Below are positions 26,561 to 34,819 of a stretch of 64,000 bases of DNA, in pieces. Location of the stretch: assembly GCA_910577935.1 (NCBI GenBank), contig CAJTOT010000007.1, positions 44,115-108,114 of the forward strand. Direction: 5' to 3'. The DNA is from an uncultured Hungatella sp. (GTDB lineage: Bacteria; Bacillota; Clostridia; Lachnospirales; Lachnospiraceae). Position 1 is the first letter of the stretch. The number at the start of each line of letters is the position of its first letter. The notes under the pieces are model-generated. The model saw nothing but the letters and a program-made list of their open reading frames with translations. It searched no databases and was not told the DNA's origin. Made by a program: the position numbers and the translations under genes.

Positions 26561-27054
26561 GCCGCACCAGGCAGATGGTGACGGACGGGCTTCTGGCAGG
26601 AGTTTTATTTGCCCTGCAGATATCCATGATTCATCTGCCTAACATAGAGCTGGTATCTCTTATGGTGATCCTGTATACGTTGGTGCTGGGAAAGAGAGTG
26701 CTGAATATTCTGGTAACATTTACGATTCTGGAAGGAATCTTCCATGGATTTGGAATCTGGTGGGTATCGTATTTCTACATATGGCCTATGCTCTCCGGTC
26801 TCACGATACTGTTAAAAAAAAGAGGGGCACCGGACTGGGAATACGGGATTTTGTCTTGCTTTTTCGGATTCTCCTTTGGCTTTCTCTGTTCTCTTCCCTA
26901 CGTTGCGGGAGGGTTGGGAGCCATGTTTGCCTGGTGGATATCCGGAATCCCATTTGATGTGACGCACGGGATCAGCAATCTGGTGATTGGGCTGGTATTG
27001 TTTAAACCAGTGAAGCGGATATTGGAGCTGTGTATGAAAGAAACGAAGCAGTGA
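26557..27054 (+). CDS. ECF-type transporter substrate-binding (S) component
   Basis: 165-residue integral membrane protein with five or six hydrophobic segments, resembling ECF S-components. The helix containing LLAGVLFALQISMIHLPNI and the acidic/aromatic-rich loops fit the fold. These proteins bind a vitamin or metal chelate and use a shared A-A'-T energising module, which is not in the window. It starts with GTG overlapping the DUF4430 stop (GTGA), so both are translated together; ATG 26575 is a weaker alternative. Substrate not deducible. Confidence 0.75.
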   Translation: MSRTRQMVTDGLLAGVLFALQISMIHLPNIELVSLMVILYTLVLGKRVLNILVTFTILEGIFHGFGIWWVSYFYIWPMLSGLTILLKKRGAPDWEYGILSCFFGFSFGFLCSLPYVAGGLGAMFAWWISGIPFDVTHGISNLVIGLVLFKPVKRILELCMKETKQ

Positions 27055-27099
27055 AAGAACACCTGCCCGAATTTTTTCAGGGAAGAAAACAATATATTA

Positions 27100-27231
27100 A
27101 TGATGATAACTGGATTTTTTATCGTGAAAGATGGGGTTTTCCAGGCAATGGGAGATGCTTACAAACCTGAAGAAATTTTAAGAAAATGGGGATTATATGA
27201 TGTAGTTTTTAAGCATACCGGCTGGATTTAG
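27100..27231 (+). CDS. Small open reading frame, possible gene remnant
   Basis: 43-codon frame starting with a double ATG in AT-rich DNA. The translation has protein-like composition (MGDAYKPEEILRKWGLYDVV near its end) with amphipathic helical character, but the ribosome-binding site is poor (AGGGAAG about 15 bases upstream). A second short coding-like frame (27052-27174) overlaps it in another phase. Together they look like a decayed gene fragment rather than a working gene, though a real small protein cannot be excluded. Confidence 0.3.
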   Translation: MMITGFFIVKDGVFQAMGDAYKPEEILRKWGLYDVVFKHTGWI

Positions 27232-27309
27232 AGCATTTACACAAGTGGGTAACACTTAGCCAATATAGATTCACAGACTTTTGGTCCATTGTGGAATAGC
27301 CTTTAGAAA

Positions 27310-27350
27310 AAGATCGCCGCGAGCCTATATTCTGGTTCGCGGCGGTCTTT
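27310..27350 (+). terminator. Rho-independent terminator
   Basis: AAGATCGCCGCGAGCC at 27310-27325 pairs with GGTTCGCGGCGGTCTT at 27334-27349, ending in TCTTTCT. It lies downstream of the ECF S-component and the small open frame. Confidence 0.7.
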
Positions 27351-27372
27351 CTCACTATACTTTTACTTCAGG

Positions 27373-27537
27373 CTAGTGCACTGACACGTTCATAATTTGA
27401 CTAATGACTTGCCTAAATTTCCATCTGCCGCGTTGTCGGCGGTCAACGATGCCGCCCCATCGCCTCCCGTCTCCGCCTTGCAGAATGAAAATTTATTCTG
27501 CGCCATTAGTTCAAAAATAAACGTGTCAGCACACTAG
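27373..27537. repeat. MITE-like hairpin element with 34-bp inverted ends
   Basis: The left end CTAGTGCACTGACACGTTC and the right end, read backwards as CTAGTGTGCTGACACGTTT, match over about 34 bases with few differences, and the pairing continues inward (CTAATG, AAATTT). The 165-bp segment codes for nothing and folds as one long hairpin. The 3' flank is the AAA-ATPase gene. Confidence 0.65.
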
Positions 27538-27549
27538 TGTGCTGCTTAT

Positions 27550-29247
27550 TCAATAACTATCCTCGATCAACACTTCTTTTCCCCGGAAAGCAAAACCATA
27601 TTTGCGGATTCTCTCTTTCGGAATCCCTTTTGACACCAGCACCGTCTCGTACTTTTTCTCCTCAAGCTGCTTTAAAGCCGCTCTCACCGTATCTTCCAGG
27701 CTCTTCTCTTTCCTGGGTTGGAACACTTTAAATTCCAGTATGATCCCGTCATCTCTGTCTGGCCTCACAGGTTCAAGCATCACGTCATAACGTCCAAACC
27801 CGCTTTCTCTGTTGGATGTCAGAATATACCGCCCGGTCAATTCTACCATAAGACCCAGCACAAAGCCATGGTAAAAACGTTCTGGATCCGCCTTGGAAGG
27901 TTTTGTGCCGGTATCATAGCAGCTGAACGCGGTCAGGGCAACCTGATTCATGTAGTGGTTCATGGCGTCTACGTCACCAAGCAGCAATGCTTTTATGAAG
28001 TCGTTGTAATCACTTTCCTGCTCCGAAAACCAATCATGAATCAAGGTCTCAAACATCAGGCGCACCTCTTTGTTGGTCAGGGACAAGGTGTACTGCCATC
28101 GCCCTGACTCCTGAGAATACCGGCACCGGACTACCTTCAGATAACCGCCGGCAAGCAGAAGGCTCCAGACACTGCCGCGCTTTTGGGATAACTGGTCATA
28201 GACAATCTGTTCGTCCATGGCCCCCACATCCAGATATTTTCCCCGCAGTAGTTCTTCAAAGTCCTGCTTCACCTCTCTGCTTCCTCGGCGAATCAGCAGA
28301 CCTGCCAGGCTGTTGGAACTGGAGTTGGCCCAATAGGGTGCGAACCTTTTTTTGTCCAGATAGTTGATAATGGACCATGGATTGTAAATATCTGTTCGAT
28401 TTCCAAAGGTAAACCCATTATACCAGCTTTTCACTTCCTCTTTTTTGTCGGATAATCCATACTCATCCAGAGCGGCGAACACTTCCTGCTCTGTAAATCC
28501 GAAACAGTCCGCGTATTTTTCAGAGGTGGTCGTCACAACCTCAAGATTATTCAAATCGGAAAATATAGATTCCCGGCTTACTCTCGTGATCCCGGTCATG
28601 ATGGCCCGCTCCAGATAGGGATTTGTCTTAAATGTGGAATTGAACATATTCCTGGTAAAGGAAACCAGTTCTTCCCAGAATCCGTTTACATAGGCTTCCT
28701 CCATAGGCGTGTCGTATTCATCTAACAGGATAATCACCTTTTTTCCGTACCAGGCACATAAATAACGTGACAGGCGGTGAAGTGCCATGGTCACCGTCAC
28801 TTCCGGCATAGATTCCGAGATGGTCTTAAAATAGTCTTTCTCTTCGTCCGACAATACATTCCCGTCCAGGAGAAAACGATATTCATGATACAAGTCTGTG
28901 ATAATCTGGCAGATCCTTTGAACTGTTGTCTCGTAATCCTTTTCTTTCACATTGGCAAAGGACAGATTTATAACCGGACGGCTTCCCTGAAGGTTTTGAT
29001 ATTTTTCTTCTTCCCAAATGTCAAGCCCCTCGAACAGTTCTCCCCTTCCTGCGTATTCGACGGAAAAGAATGCCTCTGTCATACTCAAGGTCAATGTCTT
29101 CCCGAACCGCCTGGGACGGGTAATAAGTGTCACGCTGTCTCCGCCTTCCCACCACTCTTTGATAAAATGAGTCTTATCCACGTAAAAATAGTTTTCTGTC
29201 TGTATGGTCTCAAAATCCTGATGGCCGATTCCAACTATCCTTTCCAT
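27550..29247 (-). CDS. AAA-ATPase-like protein with PD-(D/E)XK nuclease-family domain
   Basis: 565-residue protein of the common gut-bacterial AAA-ATPase-like/DUF1703 type. An N-terminal P-loop-like region has RPRRFGKTLTLSM, Walker B is VIILLDEYDTPM, and the C-terminus has the nuclease-family core RYDVML (Asp) and IILEFKV (E-x-K) of a PD-(D/E)XK fold. Families like this occur in many copies in Bacteroidetes and Clostridia; function is unknown and mobile or defence roles are suspected. ATG 29247 is chosen over GTG 29256 because AAGGAAG abuts the GTG. Codon use is more AT-rich than the neighbours, suggesting acquisition. Confidence 0.85.
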   Translation of the reverse strand: MERIVGIGHQDFETIQTENYFYVDKTHFIKEWWEGGDSVTLITRPRRFGKTLTLSMTEAFFSVEYAGRGELFEGLDIWEEEKYQNLQGSRPVINLSFANVKEKDYETTVQRICQIITDLYHEYRFLLDGNVLSDEEKDYFKTISESMPEVTVTMALHRLSRYLCAWYGKKVIILLDEYDTPMEEAYVNGFWEELVSFTRNMFNSTFKTNPYLERAIMTGITRVSRESIFSDLNNLEVVTTTSEKYADCFGFTEQEVFAALDEYGLSDKKEEVKSWYNGFTFGNRTDIYNPWSIINYLDKKRFAPYWANSSSNSLAGLLIRRGSREVKQDFEELLRGKYLDVGAMDEQIVYDQLSQKRGSVWSLLLAGGYLKVVRCRYSQESGRWQYTLSLTNKEVRLMFETLIHDWFSEQESDYNDFIKALLLGDVDAMNHYMNQVALTAFSCYDTGTKPSKADPERFYHGFVLGLMVELTGRYILTSNRESGFGRYDVMLEPVRPDRDDGIILEFKVFQPRKEKSLEDTVRAALKQLEEKKYETVLVSKGIPKERIRKYGFAFRGKEVLIEDSY

Positions 29248-29499
29248 AAGATTCACTTCCTTTCATATTCATAGCTATTATATCGCTATTGAAAGCGGGT
29301 GTAAACCTGCTTGTTTGTCATGAAAAAATATATTTGGCAGCCGACGCAGCGAGAGACATGAACGAGATTATGGCACAGGAGAACTAAATATAAGGAAAGA
29401 CGAGAGAATCAGTAGATTTTCCTCTTTTTTTTTATTATAATAAGGAAAAGGCAGAACCGCACCCGGCGCTGCCCAGAACAAGTAAAGGCGGAAATGAGT

Positions 29500-30879
29500 A
29501 TGTATCAGATAGATTTTAGCAAACCATGTCATGTGCATTTTATCGGAATCGGCGGCATCAGCATGAGCGGCCTGGCGGAAATCCTGATGGAGGAGGGATT
29601 CACCGTGTCAGGTTCGGATTCCCAGAGGTCGGAGCTGACCGTCCACCTGGAGGGCAGAGGCGCCCGGGTGTTTTATGGCCAGAAGGCGGAGAATATTGTG
29701 GAAGGAATCGATGTGGTGGTTTACACGGCGGCGGTGCATCCGGACAATCCGGAGTACGCCCAGGCGGCGGGAAAGGGACTTCCCATGCTCAGCCGGGCGG
29801 AGCTTCTGGGCCAGATGATGAAAAATTATAAATACGCGGCGGGAATTGCCGGGACTCACGGAAAGACCACCACCACATCCATGGTGACGGAGATCCTCAT
29901 GGCTGCCCACAGGGACCCTACCATATCCGTGGGGGGAATTCTAAATTCCATCGGCGGCAATATCCGGGTGGGCGGTTCGGAATTGTTTGTGACAGAGGCA
30001 TGTGAGTATACCAACAGCTTTCTGTCATTTTATCCGAACATGGAAGTGATTTTGAATATTGAGGAGGATCACCTGGATTTCTTCAAGGATATTGATGATA
30101 TCCGTCGTTCATTCCGGCTGTTCGCGCAGCGGATTCCGAAGACGGGAGTTCTGGTGATCAACAGCGATATTGACCGGTATGAGGAGATTATCCAGGGACT
30201 TGAGTGCCGGGTGGTGACTGTGGGGAGAAGGGCCGACAGCGATTACAGCGCGGGGCATATCACCTACGACGAGTATGCCAGGGACACCTTTGACCTGCTG
30301 ATTCAGGGGGAGAAGGCGGAGGAGATCACCCTGGGCGTTCCCGGCGAGCACAATGTGTACAACGCCCTGGCGGCTGTGGCTCTGTGCCGGGAGCTGGGGG
30401 TCGACATGGCCCGCATCAAAGAAGGACTTGCCAATTTTACAGGCACCAACCGCAGATTTGAGAAAAAGGGAGAGGTCTGCGGCGTAACCATCATCGACGA
30501 TTATGCCCATCATCCCGGAGAGATCGCGGCGACTCTGGCGACAGCCAAAAATTATCCCCATAAAAAGCTGTGGTGCGTGTTCCAGCCCCACACCTACACC
30601 AGGACAAAGGCTTTCCTGGATCAGTTTGCCGAGAGCCTTTCGGCGGCTGACGAGGTGATTCTGGCGGATATCTACGCTGCCAGAGAGACAGATACCTTGG
30701 GGATCACCTCGGCGGATATCGCGGAGAGGATTCAGGAGCGGGGGGTGAAAGCCCACTATTTTTCCACATTTGACGAGATTGAAAAATTTATTTTAGAAAA
30801 ATGTGTCCAGGGTGATTTGTTGATAACTATGGGGGCCGGAGATATTGTAAAAGTGGGGGAAAGCCTTCTTGGAAGGTGA
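29500..30879 (+). CDS. murC: UDP-N-acetylmuramate--L-alanine ligase
   Basis: 459-residue cytoplasmic Mur ligase that adds L-alanine to UDP-MurNAc with ATP, the first amino acid step of peptidoglycan precursor synthesis. Signatures are the N-terminal FIGIGGISMSGLAEIL, the P-loop GTHGKTTTTSM, EACEY, the central NIEEDHLDF, and the DDYAHHPGEI substrate loop. Both ATG 29494 and 29500 are in frame; AAAGGCGG is better spaced for 29500. DnaA boxes begin two bases after its stop. Confidence 0.96.
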   Translation: MYQIDFSKPCHVHFIGIGGISMSGLAEILMEEGFTVSGSDSQRSELTVHLEGRGARVFYGQKAENIVEGIDVVVYTAAVHPDNPEYAQAAGKGLPMLSRAELLGQMMKNYKYAAGIAGTHGKTTTTSMVTEILMAAHRDPTISVGGILNSIGGNIRVGGSELFVTEACEYTNSFLSFYPNMEVILNIEEDHLDFFKDIDDIRRSFRLFAQRIPKTGVLVINSDIDRYEEIIQGLECRVVTVGRRADSDYSAGHITYDEYARDTFDLLIQGEKAEEITLGVPGEHNVYNALAAVALCRELGVDMARIKEGLANFTGTNRRFEKKGEVCGVTIIDDYAHHPGEIAATLATAKNYPHKKLWCVFQPHTYTRTKAFLDQFAESLSAADEVILADIYAARETDTLGITSADIAERIQERGVKAHYFSTFDEIEKFILEKCVQGDLLITMGAGDIVKVGESLLGR

Positions 30880-30880
30880 G

Positions 30881-31077
30881 TTATCCACATTATCCACAGA
30901 GTTTTCAACATTTTTCGGCGAAAACTTCTGTGGATTTCGTAATTTACATAACAAGAATTCAGCCAATTTGAAAAGCCTTGATTTACAGGACTTTCGACAT
31001 ATTCAGACAGCATTTTCCTTATTATGTTGACAACTCATCCACATTATCCACATTATCCACAGTGCAATGGTGGATAA
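30881..31077. promoter_or_regulatory. DnaA-box cluster upstream of dnaD / helicase-loader operon
   Basis: Four perfect DnaA boxes TTATCCACA at 30881, 30890, 31044 and 31053, a one-mismatch TCATCCACA at 31035, a one-mismatch reverse box at 31069-31077, and a weaker reverse match at 30929-30937. The boxes form two tandem groups (two and three in a row, spaced exactly 9 bp) around an AT-rich core. No dnaA gene is nearby. Confidence 0.8.
31027..31056 (+). promoter_or_regulatory. Candidate sigma-A promoter overlapped by DnaA boxes
   Basis: TTGACA at 31027-31032, 18 bp, CATTAT at 31051-31056. Three tandem DnaA boxes (31035-31061) fill the spacer and cover the -10, so bound DnaA should block this promoter. 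A second candidate -10, TATGAT, is at 31112-31117. Confidence 0.5.
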
Positions 31078-31148
31078 ATACCTCCCTATTTTCTTTTTAA
31101 TTCACATGTGGTATGATTGGAAAAGAGAGGAAAGACAGGGTGAAGCGG

Positions 31149-32492
31149 ATGATGAGAAGCGGTTTGGGGATAAATGCCACCATGGTTGCCAACGAGTTTA
31201 TTGACCGGTATATGGCGGGGGCTAACGGGGAGTATGTGAAGGTGTATCTGTATTTGCTCAGGCATCAGAGCGAGGCGCTGGATATAGGAGCTATAGCCGA
31301 TGCCCTGAACCATACAGAGTCCGATGTCAGGAGGGCGCTGGGGTACTGGGGGAGGCTGGGAGTGCTTTCGGAGGAGGCCGGCAGCGCGCCGGGAACCCAG
31401 GAGAGGTCATGGACAGGCAGGGTGCCGGGAACCCGGGAGAAGTCATGGACAGGCAGCGTTCCGGGAACGGCGCCGGGGCAGCCGGCAGGCGGATCGTCGG
31501 GAGCGCTGTTCCGGATGTCGTCAGACGGAGTATCAGGGGCGCAGACCGGGCAGTCGTCAGGAGAGGAACCGGTAGTGTCCCCGGGTCAGCCGTCAGGCGG
31601 AATGCCGGGAGAGCCCGGGGCGCAGACCAGGCAGCCGTCAGTCGGGATGTCCGGAGCGCCGGCCGGTGCATCGCCGGTCGGGATGCCGGTAGTGTCCCCG
31701 GGTCAGCCGTCAGGCGGGACATCGGCAGAATTGACCGGGCTGCCGCCAGGCGCGGGAGCGGCCGGGGCTTCTAAGGAGAAGCAGGGAACCGGGGAGGGAC
31801 GGAAGTTCTACACGCCCGAGCAGGTAAGCCGGCTGGCGGATCAGGAAGATTTTACCCAGCTTTTGTACATTTCCCAAAAATACATGAACAAGGTGTTTAC
31901 TCCCAGGGAGTGCGAGGTCTTTGCCTACCTCTACGATGCTCTGGGCATGGCTGTGGAGGTTTTGGAGTATCTGGTGGAATACTGTGTACAGAACGGGCAT
32001 TACAGTATCCGGTATCTGGAGTCGGTGGCTTTGAACTGGCATGAAAAGGGAATCCGGAGCGTGGATATGGCAAAAGATTATACAGCCTCATTTTCAAAAG
32101 AAGGTTTCGCCGTCATGAGGGCTTTCGGCATCACTGACCGGAGGCCGGGAGAATCGGAACAGAAGCTCATCAATAAGTGGTTTAAAGAATTCGGATTTAC
32201 AAGGGACATCATCGTCGAGGCCTGCAGCCGCACTTTGACAGCCATACATAAACCCAGTTTTTCCTACGCGGACAAGATTCTGACCGACTGGAAGAAGGGC
32301 GGCGTCAGGGTCCTGGCCGATGTGGGAAAGATGGACGAGAAGAGGGAGAGGGAGGGCAGAAAAGGCGGAAGAAACACCGGTCCCGTAAAGCCTGGGAAAA
32401 ACCAGTTCCACAATTTTGAGCAGAGGGGCACCAACTATGACGCCATGGTGCTGGAGCGGCTGAAGGAGCGGCTCGGAGAGCAGCAGGGATGA
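31149..32492 (+). CDS. DnaD domain primosomal protein with expanded low-complexity linker
   Basis: 447-residue replication protein of the DnaD family. The N-terminal winged-helix part contains MVANEFIDRYMAG and DIGAIADALNHTESDVRRAL; the C-terminal DnaB2-type domain has YLESVALNWHEKGI and FGFTRDIIVEAC. Between them lies a roughly 130-residue Gly/Ser/Pro/Gln linker built from DNA repeats: a 36-bp unit near 31388-31456 and an exact 32-bp repeat at 31569-31600 and 31686-31717. In Firmicutes DnaD acts with the helicase loader in primosome assembly, and the next gene is that loader. ATG 31149 has AGGGTG at good spacing; ATG 31113 lies in a possible -10 box. Confidence 0.88.
   Translation: MMRSGLGINATMVANEFIDRYMAGANGEYVKVYLYLLRHQSEALDIGAIADALNHTESDVRRALGYWGRLGVLSEEAGSAPGTQERSWTGRVPGTREKSWTGSVPGTAPGQPAGGSSGALFRMSSDGVSGAQTGQSSGEEPVVSPGQPSGGMPGEPGAQTRQPSVGMSGAPAGASPVGMPVVSPGQPSGGTSAELTGLPPGAGAAGASKEKQGTGEGRKFYTPEQVSRLADQEDFTQLLYISQKYMNKVFTPRECEVFAYLYDALGMAVEVLEYLVEYCVQNGHYSIRYLESVALNWHEKGIRSVDMAKDYTASFSKEGFAVMRAFGITDRRPGESEQKLINKWFKEFGFTRDIIVEACSRTLTAIHKPSFSYADKILTDWKKGGVRVLADVGKMDEKREREGRKGGRNTGPVKPGKNQFHNFEQRGTNYDAMVLERLKERLGEQQG
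31569..31717 (+). repeat. Exact 32-bp direct repeats in the DnaD linker
   Basis: The 32-bp sequence beginning CCGGTAGTGTCCCCGGGTCA occurs at 31569-31600 and again at 31686-31717, 117 bp (39 codons) apart and in frame. It encodes PVVSPGQPSGG both times, showing that the linker grew by duplication. Confidence 0.75.
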
Positions 32493-32507
32493 GGATAAGG
32501 AGGAGCT

Positions 32508-33488
32508 ATGTCACTGAGCAACACCCAGTATGACGCGATCATGCGGGTATATAATCAACGGCAGTTTCAGAACAAATATGACCAGGACAGAAGGGTGAAG
32601 GAGGTCTACGACCGTCTTCCCCAGATCCGGCAGATCGACGACGCCATCAGCGCCCAGGCCGTGGCCTGCGCCAGGCGGCTTCTGGACGGGGACCAGGGGG
32701 CCAGGGAGGTGTTGAAAAGGCATTTGGAGGATCTGAAGGAGCAGAAGGCGGTTCTTCTGGAGGCCTGCGGCTTTGGAGCCGGCTATATGGACATGCGCTA
32801 CCACTGCCCGGACTGTCAGGATACCGGGTACATACAGGGCAGGAAATGCCGATGCTTTAAGAAGGAAGAGATAAGCCTTCTGTACTCTCAGTCAAACATT
32901 CAGGAGGTATTGGAGAGAGAGAATTTTTCTTCATTTACATTTGCCTATTATGACAATAAGGAGGTGATCCCGCAGATAGGGATGACGGTGGCGGCTTATA
33001 TGGAGCAGGTGTACGGCTGGTGCCGGGAGTATGTGGAAGGGTTTGAGACGAAAGGCGGCAATTTGATCTTTACAGGCAGTACGGGAGTGGGAAAGACATT
33101 TCTCACTAACTGCATCGCGAAAGAACTGATAGACAAATATCAATCGGTCATCTATCTGTCGGCCAACGACCTGTTTGATATCTTCTCCAAAAATAAATTT
33201 CACTATGATACGGAGGAGGAGATGCGGGATATGTACCAGTATATTCTGGACTGTGACCTCCTGATCATCGATGACCTGGGGACGGAACTGAACAACACGT
33301 TTGTGTCCTCCCAGCTGTTTTACTGTATTAATGAGCGGCTGATTCGAAAGAAAGGAACGATTATTTCCACGAATCTGTCTATGGATATGCTCCGGGACAC
33401 CTATTCAGACCGGATTTCTTCCAGGATAATCAGCCAGTATTCCATCATTCCGCTGTATGGCGGAGATATCAGGACAAAAAAACGATGA
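32508..33488 (+). CDS. Helicase-loader ATPase (DnaI/DnaC type)
   Basis: 326-residue AAA+ protein that loads the replicative helicase. The N-terminal part has a zinc-type cluster (CPDCQDTG and CRCFKKEE), as in DnaI-like loaders. The ATPase core shows Walker A GSTGVGKT, Walker B LLIIDDLG, sensor I STNLS, and the SSRI arginine-finger motif. It follows the DnaD gene by 15 bp with GAGGAG, so the two primosome genes form an operon, and both lie downstream of the DnaA boxes. A phage or IS21-type origin is unlikely given the housekeeping context. Confidence 0.9.
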   Translation: MSLSNTQYDAIMRVYNQRQFQNKYDQDRRVKEVYDRLPQIRQIDDAISAQAVACARRLLDGDQGAREVLKRHLEDLKEQKAVLLEACGFGAGYMDMRYHCPDCQDTGYIQGRKCRCFKKEEISLLYSQSNIQEVLERENFSSFTFAYYDNKEVIPQIGMTVAAYMEQVYGWCREYVEGFETKGGNLIFTGSTGVGKTFLTNCIAKELIDKYQSVIYLSANDLFDIFSKNKFHYDTEEEMRDMYQYILDCDLLIIDDLGTELNNTFVSSQLFYCINERLIRKKGTIISTNLSMDMLRDTYSDRISSRIISQYSIIPLYGGDIRTKKR

Positions 33489-33560
33489 CTGTCTTGACTA
33501 ATTTCAACCATAATGTTATAAAGAATTTGTCGAACAAAACCGTATGGATGGAGGAAAGAA

Positions 33561-34739
33561 ATGATATACGAAGAGAAGACGATTGAGACCATACCCGTTG
33601 GTCCCCTTGGACTGGTGCCCCTCAAGAGCTGTACAGAGCTGGGCAAGAGAGTAAACGACTATCTTGTAACCTGGAGACAAGAGCGAGAAAGCGAACATAA
33701 ATCTACCATCGCGTTTGCCGGATATCAGCGAGATTCTTATATCATCGGCGCAAAGACGCCCCGGTTTGGTTCCGGGGAGGCAAAGGGAGCTCTGGAAGAG
33801 TCTGTCCGCGGCGATGATCTGTATATCATGGTGGATGTGTGCAACTACAGCCTGACCTACTCCTTGTGCGGTATGACCAATCATATGTCCCCGGACGATC
33901 ATTTTCAGGATTTAAAGAGAATTATCGCGGCGGCAGCGGGAAAGGCCCGGAGAATCAACGTGATCATGCCGTTTCTCTACGAGGGAAGACAGCACAAGCG
34001 CTCCAGCCGGGAGTCCCTGGACTGCGCGCTGGCCCTGCAGGAGCTGACCAACATGGGGGTAGAGAATATCATTACCTTTGATGCCCACGACCCCAGAGTG
34101 CAGAACGCTATCCCCGAAAAGGGCTTCGAGACCGTGCAGCCTGTGTATCAGTTTATCAAGCATCTCCTGAAGGCGGAGACGGATCTTGAGATTGACAGCG
34201 ACCACATGATGGTCATCAGCCCCGACGAGGGAGGCATGGCCAGGGCCGTATATTTTGCCAATGTTCTGGGACTGGACATGGGAATGTTCTATAAACGCCG
34301 TGATTATACCCGGATTGTGGACGGGCGGAACCCTATCGTGGCCCATGAATTCCTGGGAACCAGCGTGGAGGGGAAGGACGTGATTATCATTGACGATATG
34401 ATCTCCTCCGGGGAGAGCATGCAGGACGTGGCATCCGAGCTCAAGAGAAGAAAGGCCAGGAAGGTATTTATCTTCGCCACCTTCGGCTTGTTTACCAACG
34501 GTTTTGAGAAGTTTGACAAATTATATGAAGACGGAATCATCGACAGGATCTTTACCACCAACCTTGTATACCAGAGCCCGGAGCTTCTGTCCAGGCCTTA
34601 TTACGCAAGTGTGGATATGAGCAAATATATTGCCCTGATCATCGATAATCTGAACCACGACGCGTCCCTCAGCGAGCTTCTGAATCCTGCAGGGAGAATC
34701 AACCGGCTGGTGGAGAGATATCGGAACGGGAAGAGGTAA
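33561..34739 (+). CDS. prs: Ribose-phosphate pyrophosphokinase (long form)
   Basis: 392-residue PRPP synthase: makes 5-phosphoribosyl pyrophosphate from ribose 5-phosphate and ATP for nucleotide, His and Trp synthesis. The catalytic half has MPFLYEGRQHKR, ITFDAHDPR and the PRPP loop VIIIDDMISSGES; SPDEGGMARA is the ribose-phosphate region. It is longer than the classical 315-residue enzyme by an N-terminal extension, as in a clostridial subgroup. GGAGGAAAG precedes ATG 33561, 72 bp after the helicase loader, so it may be the third gene of that operon. A strong terminator follows at 34764. Confidence 0.9.
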   Translation: MIYEEKTIETIPVGPLGLVPLKSCTELGKRVNDYLVTWRQERESEHKSTIAFAGYQRDSYIIGAKTPRFGSGEAKGALEESVRGDDLYIMVDVCNYSLTYSLCGMTNHMSPDDHFQDLKRIIAAAAGKARRINVIMPFLYEGRQHKRSSRESLDCALALQELTNMGVENIITFDAHDPRVQNAIPEKGFETVQPVYQFIKHLLKAETDLEIDSDHMMVISPDEGGMARAVYFANVLGLDMGMFYKRRDYTRIVDGRNPIVAHEFLGTSVEGKDVIIIDDMISSGESMQDVASELKRRKARKVFIFATFGLFTNGFEKFDKLYEDGIIDRIFTTNLVYQSPELLSRPYYASVDMSKYIALIIDNLNHDASLSELLNPAGRINRLVERYRNGKR

Positions 34740-34763
34740 TGCTTAACGATTATAAAAATGATT

Positions 34764-34796
34764 ATCTGGCTGGCTCTCCCAGCCAGATTTTTCTTA
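34764..34796. terminator. Rho-independent terminator
   Basis: Perfect 10-bp stem, ATCTGGCTGG and CCAGCCAGAT with loop CTCTC, followed by TTTTTCTT. It ends the prs transcript and may also serve the convergent histidine kinase gene. Confidence 0.8.
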
Positions 34797-34819
34797 TCTT
34801 ATAGGAAAGTGCTCCTGCA

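Noticed and set aside
29280..29400. Possible C-terminal gene tail (LAADAARDMNEIMAQEN) upstream of murC
   Set aside because: Too short to identify, no start, and other frames give equally long readings; not called.
30881..31077. Chromosomal origin of replication
   Set aside because: DnaA boxes are dense, but dnaA, dnaN and the usual AT-rich unwinding arrangement are absent; a regulatory or titration site is more likely.
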